Assembly: GCA_011051425.1 (NCBI GenBank)
Contig: DRLF01000099.1
Coordinates: forward strand, 1 to 16,088
Source: Thiolapillus brandeum
Lineage (GTDB): Bacteria; Pseudomonadota; Gammaproteobacteria; Chromatiales; Chromatiaceae
Length of the DNA stretch: 16,088 nucleotides
Direction of reading: 5' to 3'
Shown here in pieces: positions 6,762 through 14,528 of this stretch. A model generated the notes under the pieces. It was not told the DNA's origin, made no database searches, and saw only the letters and a list, made by a program, of their open reading frames with translations. Numbering within the stretch: position 1 is the first letter of the stretch; the number at the start of each line of letters is the position of its first letter. A program made the position numbers and the translations under genes.

Positions 6762-8044
6762 GCAAGGCAACTCTCGAACGGGGCATCAACGCGCTGAAAG
6801 AGCAGATCGACGCTCCAACGGCTGCCTTTTTCAGCAGCTGTGTCCATTGCGGTCTCTGCGCCCAGGCCTGCCTGTTCTACACCGAAACCTGTGATCCGGC
6901 CAAGACGCCCATCCACAAGCTGGAACCCATGCGCCGGCTCTGGGAGCAGGAATACACCCTGGGAGGAAGGATACGCAAATGGCTGGGGCTGGCCAAACCC
7001 GTTACCGACGGCGAGCTGGCCCGGTGGAGTGAGCTGGTCTACCAGAACTGCACACTGTGCGGACGCTGCAGCATGGTCTGTCCCGTGGGCAACGACATCA
7101 CCTATATGATCCGCAAGATGCGCGAAGGTCTCTCGGCCGCCGGTCACGCGCCCGACGGGCTGATAGGCGCCACCACGCGCGCCGTCAAACTGGGCAGCCC
7201 CATGGGGGTTACCCTCAAGGCGCTCAAGGCCCAGGCGAAGCACGTGAAAGAGGATTCCGGGCTGGACATACCCTTCGACGTGGAAGGCGCGGAATACATG
7301 GTGCTGCTGTCTTCCATGGAAGTCATCAACTACCCGGAATACCTGCAGGCCATCGCCAGAATATTCGACCAGACCGGAAAAACCTGGACCATCTCTTCAC
7401 AGGCCTTCGAAGCAACCAATTCCGGCATACAGATAGGCACTTCCGACATTGCCGCCGAACTGGTGCAGCGCGTGGTCGATGCGGCGGAAAAGCTGAAGGT
7501 GCAGACCGTCATCAGCCCCGAGTGCGGCCATGCCTACACCGCCATTCGCTGGGAAGGCCCCAATCTCATCGGCCGCCCCTTCACCTTCAAAGTGCAGCAT
7601 ATTCTTGAAGTGCTGGACGAGCTTCGCGAGCAGGGCCTGCTGCGGGTGGAAGGCGTCGAAGACTCCCGGCTGACCTTCCACGACCCCTGCCAGCTGGTGC
7701 GTCGCGGCGGCGTCATCGATCCGCCACGCAATCTCATCAAAATGGTGGTCGACGACTTCGTCGAAATGAAGGATCACGGCAAGATGAACTGGTGCTGCGG
7801 TGCCGGTGGCGGCGTAAGCGCCATCGAGGAAGCGGCGGAAATCCGCCTCAAGGCCTTCAACCGCAAGAAGAAGCAGCTGGCCAAACTGAAAGTGGATGGC
7901 CTGGTGACCGCCTGCGCCAACTGCCGCATCCAGATCGAGGAAGGCCTCGAAGAAAACGACATGGACATGCCTGTCATTGGCCTCACCGAAATGCTGGCAA
8001 ACCACCTGGTTGAAGAAGATACCGGAGGAGGTACATCCTCATGA
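6758..8044 (+). CDS. isp2: Isp2, HdrD/DsrK-like iron-sulfur protein of the hydrogenase
   Basis: A 428-residue cytoplasmic protein. I start it at the ATG 6758, which overlaps the isp1 stop by 4 bases and follows AAAGGAG; the frame is open further upstream but only inside isp1. Two ferredoxin-type motifs bind [4Fe-4S] clusters: C28/C31/C34/C38 and C98/C101/C104/C108. The C-terminal half has an intact CCG motif (C311, C346-C347, C386, C389) of the kind that holds the noncubane cluster in HdrB and DsrK; an earlier ECGHAY (C256) is the remnant of the other CCG repeat. By family it would handle two-electron thiol/disulfide chemistry or pass electrons with Isp1. The physiological partner in the cytoplasm is not known from this sequence. 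Confidence 0.9.
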   Translation: MSKATLERGINALKEQIDAPTAAFFSSCVHCGLCAQACLFYTETCDPAKTPIHKLEPMRRLWEQEYTLGGRIRKWLGLAKPVTDGELARWSELVYQNCTLCGRCSMVCPVGNDITYMIRKMREGLSAAGHAPDGLIGATTRAVKLGSPMGVTLKALKAQAKHVKEDSGLDIPFDVEGAEYMVLLSSMEVINYPEYLQAIARIFDQTGKTWTISSQAFEATNSGIQIGTSDIAAELVQRVVDAAEKLKVQTVISPECGHAYTAIRWEGPNLIGRPFTFKVQHILEVLDELREQGLLRVEGVEDSRLTFHDPCQLVRRGGVIDPPRNLIKMVVDDFVEMKDHGKMNWCCGAGGGVSAIEEAAEIRLKAFNRKKKQLAKLKVDGLVTACANCRIQIEEGLEENDMDMPVIGLTEMLANHLVEEDTGGGTSS

Positions 8045-8514
8045 TTCAGATTACCAACAATGCCGAACTCCAGAAAGCCCTGGAAGCCATGGACTGCGAG
8101 CAGCAGCGCAAGCTGGCAGCACGTTTCGTGGAAGACGTGCTGTTTCTGACCAGGGACGAGCGTATTCCAAAAGTGATCAGGACGGTCCTTACCGATCATC
8201 CTGATCCTGAGGAGCTGGAATCCGCCAGAAAAATGGCCAAGGCCAGCATCGTCGATTCCCATTGCCGCTGTGGAGCAGACTGTGACTGGCGCGAACAGGC
8301 CGCTTATTTCGTCGCCCGGGCTGCAGCTGCTGCCGTGGCACCGGAGAACAAATGTCTTTCGAAAAGTGCTGCCTGGGAAGCTGCGGTGAACGCGCGCATG
8401 GCCTGTACCTGCGCTTCCATCGATGGAGAAGATATCGCCAGCCCTGAATGTGAAAAACAGCAGCAGATCGCCACTGAATTCCTCAATGCCCTGGAGCAGG
8501 AGCAGCACACATGA
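8041..8514 (+). CDS. Unrecognised Cys-rich protein encoded between isp2 and hynL
   Basis: A 157-residue soluble protein I do not recognise. It is largely alpha-helical in appearance, with an N-terminal charged part, a SHCRCGADCDW segment (C75, C77, C81 by count from the ATG), an Ala-rich helix AAYFVARAAAAAVA, and later ARMACTCASIDGED plus SPECEK. Nine Cys in all, three in a CxCxxxC pattern, suggest metal or cluster binding, but no known ferredoxin spacing is seen. It has no signal peptide. Both ends overlap neighbours by 4 bases (ATGA), so it is made together with Isp2 and HynL and is a genuine operon member rather than an insertion. The Thiocapsa hyn operon as I know it has isp2 next to hynL, so this is an extra gene. 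A role in cluster assembly or as an electron carrier is only a guess. Confidence 0.85.
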   Translation: MIQITNNAELQKALEAMDCEQQRKLAARFVEDVLFLTRDERIPKVIRTVLTDHPDPEELESARKMAKASIVDSHCRCGADCDWREQAAYFVARAAAAAVAPENKCLSKSAAWEAAVNARMACTCASIDGEDIASPECEKQQQIATEFLNALEQEQHT

Positions 8515-10232
8515 GTGAACGCATCGTAGTCGACCCCATCACGCGCATCGAAGGTCATTTGCGAATCGAAGCCCGCATGGACGGTGACCAGATCGCCGAG
8601 GCCTGGTCTTCCGGTACCATGGTGCGGGGTATCGAGATCATTCTGAAAGGCCGGGATCCACGTGATGCCTGGGCCTTCGCCCAGCGCATCTGCGGCGTTT
8701 GCACACTGGTCCATGGCATCGCCTCGGTCAGGTCGGTGGAAAATGCGTTGAATTACAGCATACCGGCCAACGCCCAGCTGATCCGCAACCTGATGATCGG
8801 GGCCCAGTTCATCCACGACCATGTGATGCATTTCTACCACCTGCATGCGCTCGACTGGGTGGATGTGGTGTCTGCGCTGAGCGCCGATCCCAAGGCCACG
8901 TCCGAGCTGGCACAGTCCATCAGCAGCTGGCCGAAATCCTCCCCCGGCTATTTCAGCGACATGAAGAACAAGCTGAAAAATTTTGTCGAGGCCGGACAAC
9001 TGGGCATCTTCGCCAATGCCTACTGGGGGCATCCCGCCTACAAGCTGCCTCCGGAAGCCAATCTCATGGCCGTTTCCCACTACCTGGAAGCCCTCGCCTG
9101 GCAGCGCGATGTGGCGCGGCTGCACACCATTTTCGGTGGCAAGAACCCCCATCCCAATTTCCTGGTTGGCGGCGTACCCTGCCCCATCGATCTGAACTCG
9201 GATTCTGCCCTCAATGCCGAACGGCTGGCCAAGGTTCAGAACATCATCAGGCAGATGCAGGTATTCGTCGATCAGGTCTATGTCCCGGACACTTTGGCCA
9301 TCGCCGGATTTTACAAGGAATGGGCCAGCCGGGGGGAAGGTCTGGGGAATTTTCTCACGGTGGGTGATTTCCCCGAGACAGGCATGAATGATCCGTCGAG
9401 CTACCTGATCCCTCCCGGCGCAATCCTCGACCGGGATCTGAGCACCATTCACGAAGTGGACCTGAATGCACCCGACCAGGTACAGGAATTCGTGGGTCAT
9501 TCCTGGTACGACTACAGCAACGGAAAGAATCAGGGCCTGCATCCCTACGAAGGCGAAACCCGATTCAATTACACAGGTCCCAAACCACCCTATGAACACC
9601 TGGACGTGGATCAGTCCTATTCCTGGATGAAATCACCACGCTGGAAAGGCCATGCCATGGAGGTGGGTCCTCTGGCGCGTGTCCTCATGCTGTATGCCAG
9701 CGGACATGAACAGACCAGAGACCTGGTGGACATGACGCTGAAAACCCTGGATGTACCGGTGAAAGCCCTGTTCTCGACACTGGGCCGCACCGCAGCCCGG
9801 ACGCTGGAAACCAAGATAATCGCGGACAGTATGCAGACCTGGTATGACAACCTGATCGGCAACATACGCAAAGGGGAGACTGACACCTTCAACGACCGGC
9901 TGTGGGAGCCTTCCTCCTGGCCATCCGAAGCAAAAGGTGTGGGCTTCATGGAAGCGCCGCGGGGCGCCCTGGCCCACTGGATCGTCATCAGGAACGGAAA
10001 GATCGACAACTACCAGGCCGTGGTGCCAAGTACCTGGAATGCCGGCCCGCGCGATCCTGCCGGCCAGCCTGGCGCCTACGAGGCAGCCCTGCAGGACAAC
10101 CACCAGATGGCCGATCCCAGACAACCCATCGAGATCCTGCGCACCATTCACAGCTTCGACCCCTGCATCGCCTGCGCGGTGCATGTAACCGATCCGGACG
10201 GCGAAGAGCTGGTTCAGGTAAAAATCAAATAG
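8511..10232 (+). CDS. hynL: Ni-Fe hydrogenase large subunit (HynL type)
   Basis: A 573-residue catalytic subunit that holds the Ni-Fe(CN)2CO site and splits or makes H2. The four ligands are C61 and C64 in RICGVC and C552 and C555 in DPCIACAVH. E14 in RIEGH is the conserved proton-path residue. Fifteen residues after H558 form the tail that the M52 protease removes after nickel loading. The length is normal for group 1 enzymes. It has no signal peptide of its own and is exported with the Tat-bearing small subunit. It starts 4 bases inside the preceding gene and is followed almost directly by hupE. The sequence and the isp1/isp2 neighbours point to the Isp-linked branch of group 1 uptake hydrogenases. 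Confidence 0.96.
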   Translation: MSERIVVDPITRIEGHLRIEARMDGDQIAEAWSSGTMVRGIEIILKGRDPRDAWAFAQRICGVCTLVHGIASVRSVENALNYSIPANAQLIRNLMIGAQFIHDHVMHFYHLHALDWVDVVSALSADPKATSELAQSISSWPKSSPGYFSDMKNKLKNFVEAGQLGIFANAYWGHPAYKLPPEANLMAVSHYLEALAWQRDVARLHTIFGGKNPHPNFLVGGVPCPIDLNSDSALNAERLAKVQNIIRQMQVFVDQVYVPDTLAIAGFYKEWASRGEGLGNFLTVGDFPETGMNDPSSYLIPPGAILDRDLSTIHEVDLNAPDQVQEFVGHSWYDYSNGKNQGLHPYEGETRFNYTGPKPPYEHLDVDQSYSWMKSPRWKGHAMEVGPLARVLMLYASGHEQTRDLVDMTLKTLDVPVKALFSTLGRTAARTLETKIIADSMQTWYDNLIGNIRKGETDTFNDRLWEPSSWPSEAKGVGFMEAPRGALAHWIVIRNGKIDNYQAVVPSTWNAGPRDPAGQPGAYEAALQDNHQMADPRQPIEILRTIHSFDPCIACAVHVTDPDGEELVQVKIK

Positions 10233-10241
10233 GTGAAAATC

Positions 10242-10766
10242 ATGTCAAAAGAGCGTTTTTATTGCGTAACCTTCCTTGCCGCACTCCTGGCACCCGGCAT
10301 TGCACTGGCCCACACGGGAATGGGCAATACAGGTATTGTAGCGGGGTTTCTGCACCCACTGACGGGCTGGGATCATGTGCTGTTTGCACTTGCCGCGGGC
10401 CTGTGGCTTGGCAGCAACCGGTTCTCCCTCAAGCAGGGACTGGCGACAATCCTGTCACCTCTGATGGCAGGCATGCTGATCGGCGCTAATGGCAGTCACG
10501 GTGTTTTCATGGAAGTGCTGCTCGGTGTATCGGTGGCAACGGCCGTTGTCATGCTGCTGCCACGCCTGTCCCCCGGCAGGCTGTCGGGAATCGCGCTTTT
10601 GAGCACTTTCGCTCTGATGCACGGCCTCGCCCACGGCCATGAGATGATAGGGCTCTCCCTGCAAGGCAGTCTCACAGCAGCTGCTATTGCATTCAGCACC
10701 GGTGGTATATTCTTTGCAGGCCATCTGACTAGCCTGAAGAGCCACTTCCTGCATCCCCAGCGATAA
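10242..10766 (+). CDS. hupE: HupE/UreJ-family nickel transporter
   Basis: A 174-residue inner-membrane protein with a signal-like first helix ending ALA-H (cut predicted after A23) and about six hydrophobic helices. The metal-binding motifs are HPLTGWDH (H38, D44, H45) and HGLAHGHE (H127, H131, H133, E134), both typical of HupE/UreJ. It probably supplies nickel for HynL. A GTG at 10233 directly after the hynL stop is in frame, but the ATG at 10242 has AGGTGA 5 bases upstream and is preferred; this makes the GTG part of the ribosome site. It is the last gene of the operon and is followed by a hairpin. Confidence 0.92.
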   Translation: MSKERFYCVTFLAALLAPGIALAHTGMGNTGIVAGFLHPLTGWDHVLFALAAGLWLGSNRFSLKQGLATILSPLMAGMLIGANGSHGVFMEVLLGVSVATAVVMLLPRLSPGRLSGIALLSTFALMHGLAHGHEMIGLSLQGSLTAAAIAFSTGGIFFAGHLTSLKSHFLHPQR

Positions 10767-10771
10767 AACCC

Positions 10772-10803
10772 TCCCCGGTCAGTACGGCAGCACTGACCGG
10801 GGA
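10772..10803. terminator. Bidirectional terminator between hupE and the S8 protease
   Basis: A perfect 12-base inverted repeat (TCCCCGGTCAGT at 10772-10783 and ACTGACCGGGGA at 10792-10803) with an 8-base loop sits 5 bases after the hupE stop and 7 bases after the protease stop. On the - strand GGGTTTTAT follows the stem, and on the + strand a T-rich ATTATTTTATC follows after a short gap. It fits transcription ending from both convergent genes. Confidence 0.8.
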
Positions 10804-10810
10804 AACAGGA

Positions 10811-12700
10811 TTATTTTATCTCGACAATACTGAACTGCTGCGCAGGCTTGCTCCATTCCAGCCGGATGTCATACGAGCGGCCTTCAAGCTTGATATTTTT
10901 CAGCATGATGCCGGTGTCATCCCGGCTGACAGAACTGGAAGAAATATCCATGGCATTGGGATCTGAAAAATAGGCCTTGTGGAACTTGACCACAGTAACG
11001 GTATTCTGCCGCACGTTGTATTTTCCGGAACCAGATATCACCTTGACCTTGAAAGTATGCGTGCCTGCTGGCAGGAGGCTGTAGTTGAACGTCGCGCCAT
11101 AGCCCGAATTCCGGGACTCCGGCATATCAGGATATTTGTTGGCAATATCACCACGCACGCCACCGTAGGGGATGCTCGCCTGCAGCTTCCCATCGATGTA
11201 ATACTCCACACGGGAAATCCCGTCGGGTCCCACAGCCCAGCCACGCAGATTGCCTATACCATTGACGATGGAATTGGCCGCAGGTTCTTCCAGCGCTAGC
11301 TTGATACGGTCATCCAGCGATGGATCGCCGGACTGCAAAAAGTGCAGATCCAGTGACCGCATATTGCTGACGAGGCCGCCGCTGCGCCCGTCACTGACCA
11401 CTTTGGCATTTCGCCTGAGCTCAGCCAACACATCATCGACACTTGCCTTGGGATTGCGCTGTTTCATCAGCGCCCACGCGCCGGACACATGGGGTGCAGC
11501 CATGGATGTACCGCTCCAAGTGCCGTAAGTCGTTCCAGGGGTTGATGAAGTGATCATGGCACCCGGCGCCAGCAGGGACAGGAAACTGGCCACATTGGAA
11601 CTGTTGGCAAGCTGTCCTTCTCCCAGGCGGCATACACTTGAATTTTTAGTATCACAAACGGAACCCACACTGATGGCATAGGATATACAACCGGGCGCAC
11701 TCACGCCATTGCGGTAGGACTCATTGCCGGAAGCCACTACAGTGGCGATACCAATATCCTTGAGCCACCTGGCTGCGTTGGCATAAGCCGGGTACTCGGT
11801 ATCACAGGTCTGGGTGTACTTTTCTGATCCGCCGAGACTCATGTTCACTGCAGCGATCTGATAGCCGTCCGTCTGCTTCAGGTCGTAGGCCAGGTCCATC
11901 GCCTTGATGATATCTGCATCCCAGAAAGTCAGGCAGGGAGTCGGTTCGCCATCACAGTCATCAGGATCTGTCAGCTGGCTGGCGATCTGCATGGCAATGA
12001 TCTTCGCACCACGGGCAATTCCATGCATGCTCGGCATGTTTCCGGCAACGATGCCGGCAACGTGAGTACCGTGTTCACAGTCAGCCATGTTACAGGGCAC
12101 TGCCGCCCCCGGACCAAACTGGTAGTCCTGTCCATTCGGACAAACCGATTCACCCAGATACCCTGAAATACAGGCTTCTGCCGCCACCTGGCCTTTCAGA
12201 AACGGATGTGATGAATCCACACCACTGTCGATGACCACCACATACTGTCCATTGCCTGTCAGACCACTGTCCCATGCAGCCGGAGCGCCAATCATGGGAG
12301 CGCTCTGTGCCAGATTTACATGCCGTCTTCCGTTCTCCTGGATATCCAGCACCTGTTCATCTTCCTTCATGATGGCCAGCCCGGTTGTATCGACCGTATA
12401 GGCAAGAAGGGGAAAAGCCTGGAAACGGCTTACATGGACCACACTGTCACCCAGCTTCTCCAGAAAGGCATCCTGCGCGGCCCGCAGCTTTTCCTTGTCG
12501 ACCGCTTTTCCCGGCTGGAAAGCGCCCTTGTCATCGATACGGACGATTACGGATACCTGCCCTCCCTCGACAACCGCCCGGTCTTGCAGCGTCTGAAACA
12601 TGGCGGAACGCTGTTGTGAATCCGTCAATTGAGGCGCCGCAATGCCAGACACGGGCAGCACCATGGCCACAAGAAGAAAAATACCGAAGAAACGTCGCAT
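10811..12700 (-). CDS. Exported subtilisin-like serine protease (S8) with propeptide
   Basis: The frame is open to 12778, but the ATG at 12700 is preferred: AAGGA lies 8 bases upstream and the protein then starts with a clean signal peptide (MRRFFGIFLLVAMVLPVSGIAA). That gives 629 residues. An I9-type propeptide follows (VSRFQAFPLLAYTVDTTGL region). The catalytic residues are D158 (VVVIDSGVD), H210 (HGTHVAG), oxyanion N326 (ASGNES) and S399 (GTSMAAPH), so it should be active. Ten Cys in the catalytic domain suggest disulfides and life outside the cytoplasm. The C-terminal 170 residues hold an Ig-like domain (GWAVGPDGISRVEYYIDG) and a small beta module ending DIRLEWSKPAQQFSIVEIK. It is divergent from the peptide-modification cassette and could process its product after export, but it may equally be an independent secreted protease. 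Confidence 0.92.
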   Translation of the reverse strand: MRRFFGIFLLVAMVLPVSGIAAPQLTDSQQRSAMFQTLQDRAVVEGGQVSVIVRIDDKGAFQPGKAVDKEKLRAAQDAFLEKLGDSVVHVSRFQAFPLLAYTVDTTGLAIMKEDEQVLDIQENGRRHVNLAQSAPMIGAPAAWDSGLTGNGQYVVVIDSGVDSSHPFLKGQVAAEACISGYLGESVCPNGQDYQFGPGAAVPCNMADCEHGTHVAGIVAGNMPSMHGIARGAKIIAMQIASQLTDPDDCDGEPTPCLTFWDADIIKAMDLAYDLKQTDGYQIAAVNMSLGGSEKYTQTCDTEYPAYANAARWLKDIGIATVVASGNESYRNGVSAPGCISYAISVGSVCDTKNSSVCRLGEGQLANSSNVASFLSLLAPGAMITSSTPGTTYGTWSGTSMAAPHVSGAWALMKQRNPKASVDDVLAELRRNAKVVSDGRSGGLVSNMRSLDLHFLQSGDPSLDDRIKLALEEPAANSIVNGIGNLRGWAVGPDGISRVEYYIDGKLQASIPYGGVRGDIANKYPDMPESRNSGYGATFNYSLLPAGTHTFKVKVISGSGKYNVRQNTVTVVKFHKAYFSDPNAMDISSSSVSRDDTGIMLKNIKLEGRSYDIRLEWSKPAQQFSIVEIK

Positions 12701-12776
12701 AAGCCTCATCCTTAATTGTTTACAGAATCTCTGATTACATCCGGAAACACAGAATTCCCGGAAGCAACTGCGCTTC

Positions 12777-12805
12777 ATAATAATCGCTGTGAAAGACTTT
12801 CACAA
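12777..12805 (-). promoter_or_regulatory. Predicted sigma-70 promoter of the S8 protease
   Basis: Read on the - strand, TTGTGA (12805-12800) and TATTAT (12782-12777) are separated by 17 bases, a good sigma-70 arrangement (4/6 and 5/6 matches). The start point would be near 12770, giving a leader of about 70 bases. Confidence 0.5.
12789..12803. promoter_or_regulatory. Palindrome GTGAAAG-A-CTTTCAC, candidate operator
   Basis: A perfect 15-base palindrome with 7-base arms around a single A lies in the region shared by the protease and the peptide cassette. It overlaps the -35 and spacer of the predicted protease promoter, where a bound repressor would block polymerase. The cognate regulator is not evident in the window. 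Confidence 0.45.
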
Positions 12806-12937
12806 ACCCCATATACCCATACCCTGCGCCGGTACGTCATCTGACTTCTGCCCTCCGCCAAGCCGTGTTCTTTTAAATTACCTGATCTGCTGTCAGATAG
12901 AGTAAACTCTGCACTTCATCTGCGTACCCTTTTTACC

Positions 12938-13336
12938 GTGACGAACACCCGACAAGACACCCTTCACAAGTTGCAACGACTGGCCCTGGATTCTTTCCAG
13001 ATAAGGATAAACGGTCAATGCATGGCGCCTGTGCTGGAAAATGGCCAACGGGTAACTGTCAGGTCTTTGTCCCTGTATGTTCCGGGCGACATCATCGTTT
13101 TTTCCGATGATTTCGGGCAACTGCTGGCACACAGGCTTCTGGGTATCTATCTGAAAAAAGGTACTGTTCATTACCTGACGCAGGCCGACAACGCTCCCCG
13201 TGCAGACAAGGGAATCACCCGACGGCAGATCGTCGGGAAAATCACGCGCCCTGTGCCTCTGAGCAAACGGCTGTATGCCATGGGCCGGTTTATGTATTTT
13301 ACAGGCAAGTGGATCACAGCCCGTGCAATTCGCTGA
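12938..13336 (+). CDS. S24/S26-like peptidase with Cys at the catalytic Ser position
   Basis: A 132-residue protein of the signal-peptidase/LexA fold. The family box GxSMxP appears as INGQCMAP, so the nucleophile position is C28 rather than Ser. The second dyad position is H65 in LLAHRLLG, the His form found in ER/archaeal signal peptidases instead of Lys. The third box QADNAPRAD (82-90) matches the GDNxxxxD segment of S26 enzymes. No N-terminal membrane anchor is present, though GRFMYFTGKW near the end is mildly hydrophobic. The start is GTG at 12938; no clear ribosome site precedes it and the next Met lies in the active-site box. It is the first gene of a five-gene cassette and may cut the leader of the downstream peptide. 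Loss of catalysis with retained binding is the alternative. Confidence 0.75.
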   Translation: MTNTRQDTLHKLQRLALDSFQIRINGQCMAPVLENGQRVTVRSLSLYVPGDIIVFSDDFGQLLAHRLLGIYLKKGTVHYLTQADNAPRADKGITRRQIVGKITRPVPLSKRLYAMGRFMYFTGKWITARAIR

Positions 13337-14237
13337 AGATTTTCTGCAAGACACCAACAGTTTTCCGGAAGACCGCGACGGCACCGCATGGGGAGAGGAA
13401 ACACTCGCCATCGGCTTTCTTGGCGGTCCCTATGTGTTTCATGGACTGAATACGGCGCAGACGACCGCCATAAACCGTCGTTTCTCAGATCTGGTCTGTA
13501 CCCTGCCGGACAAGGAAACCCCTTCCATCGATACCCATATCTACCGACTTCCCGAATCCCTTTTCAAATCCATTGATACCAGAGACTGGGAATACCGCCT
13601 GGATTTCGACTACCAGTCCACGTATCTGCGCATCGCCGGGATGCGCTTCATCGCATGGCTGCAGCTCGAACCTCACATCCGGGCATGGATGTGGACCTGT
13701 GATGACCAGAACCTGATCGCCAACAGCGCGTTCGAAAATCTTTTTCGCGTCATCGTGGCTTACCAACTCCTTTCCCGGGGGGGCATGGTGTTGCACAGCG
13801 CCGGACTGGCAGAGGAAGAACGGGCCTGGCTGTTCATCGGACGATCAGGGGCCGGAAAGTCCACTATTTCCAGGCTGGGAGAAAAAACCGGCCTCACCAT
13901 ACTCAGTGATGACATGAATGCGATTGTTCTCCAGGATGACGTTTACATGACCGAACAGCTTCCCTTCGCCGGGGAACACGGCCAAACGGCGCTCACCAGG
14001 GGTAAATTTCCTGTACAGGCTGTGTATTACCTGCAAAAATCATCACAAAACCGCCTTGAAGAAACCCCGGCGGCCAAACGCCTGGCGGAACTGATGGTTT
14101 GCAGTCCTTTTGTCAACACGGATCCCTACCGCTATGCAGACCTGGCACGCAACCTTTCCGCGCTCCGTAACAGGATCAGCGGCGGCAAGCTGGAGTTCCA
14201 TCTGGATGGCGGCTTCGAAAAACTGCTGAACAGGTAA
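13323..14237 (+). CDS. HPr-kinase-like P-loop protein of a peptide-modification cassette
   Basis: About 304 residues from the GTG at 13323, which overlaps the previous stop by 14 bases; an ATG at 13275 in the same frame would add 16 residues inside the peptidase gene. The C-terminal half resembles HPr kinase/phosphorylase: VLHSAGL with H158, Walker A GRSGAGKS (173-180) and LSDD (D196/D197). The N-terminal half (LAIGFLGGPYVFHGLN region) resembles no domain I can name. HprK-like proteins also occur in lasso-peptide clusters, where some (PadeK, ThcoK) phosphorylate the C-terminal Ser of the precursor. The peptide in this cassette ends Ser-Ser, so a similar job is conceivable. No HPr gene is nearby, which argues against a classic role in sugar regulation. 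Confidence 0.78.
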   Translation: MQFAEDFLQDTNSFPEDRDGTAWGEETLAIGFLGGPYVFHGLNTAQTTAINRRFSDLVCTLPDKETPSIDTHIYRLPESLFKSIDTRDWEYRLDFDYQSTYLRIAGMRFIAWLQLEPHIRAWMWTCDDQNLIANSAFENLFRVIVAYQLLSRGGMVLHSAGLAEEERAWLFIGRSGAGKSTISRLGEKTGLTILSDDMNAIVLQDDVYMTEQLPFAGEHGQTALTRGKFPVQAVYYLQKSSQNRLEETPAAKRLAELMVCSPFVNTDPYRYADLARNLSALRNRISGGKLEFHLDGGFEKLLNR

Positions 14238-14528
14238 ATGTGCATGCCCCTTTCTCCTTCAACCCTATTGCAACTGCATACTGATATCCGGCAGACCCGG
14301 GTTTCCGACGAAGGCATTATCCTGCGTCAGGAAGACGGCGAGATACTCGTGGTGAATGAAGTCGCCATCCGCTTTGTCGAGCTGATCGACGGCAACAGGA
14401 ACCTCGATGAACTGACCGATATTCTGCTGCAGGAGTACAAAGTGGACAGAAGCACGCTGGCTGACGATCTGGCGGAATATGCCAGTGAACTGATCAGCCA
14501 CAACGTGCTGAGCATCACCGCATCATGA
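14238..14528 (+). CDS. PqqD-like leader-peptide binding protein
   Basis: A 96-residue protein with the winged-helix pattern of PqqD: EGIILRQEDGEILVVNEVAIRFVELIDGNRNLDEL followed by a helix and LADDLAEYASELISHNVLSI (given here in parts). PqqD-type domains bind the leader of a RiPP precursor and present it to a radical SAM enzyme. The first ATG (14238) touches the previous stop and a second in-frame ATG at 14244 is equally possible. Its end overlaps the radical SAM gene by 4 bases (ATGA), the usual coupling of the two partners. Confidence 0.88.
   Translation: MCMPLSPSTLLQLHTDIRQTRVSDEGIILRQEDGEILVVNEVAIRFVELIDGNRNLDELTDILLQEYKVDRSTLADDLAEYASELISHNVLSITAS

Noticed and set aside
8304..9599. Long open frame (431 codons) on the - strand opposite hynL
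   Set aside because: It lies antisense to a certain gene with all active-site motifs, shows no domain, and long antisense frames are expected from the codon bias of G+C-rich genes.
12885..12898. Small inverted repeat ATCTG-CTGT-CAGAT before the peptide cassette
   Set aside because: The arms are only 5 bases and no promoter is aligned with it, so chance is as likely as an operator.
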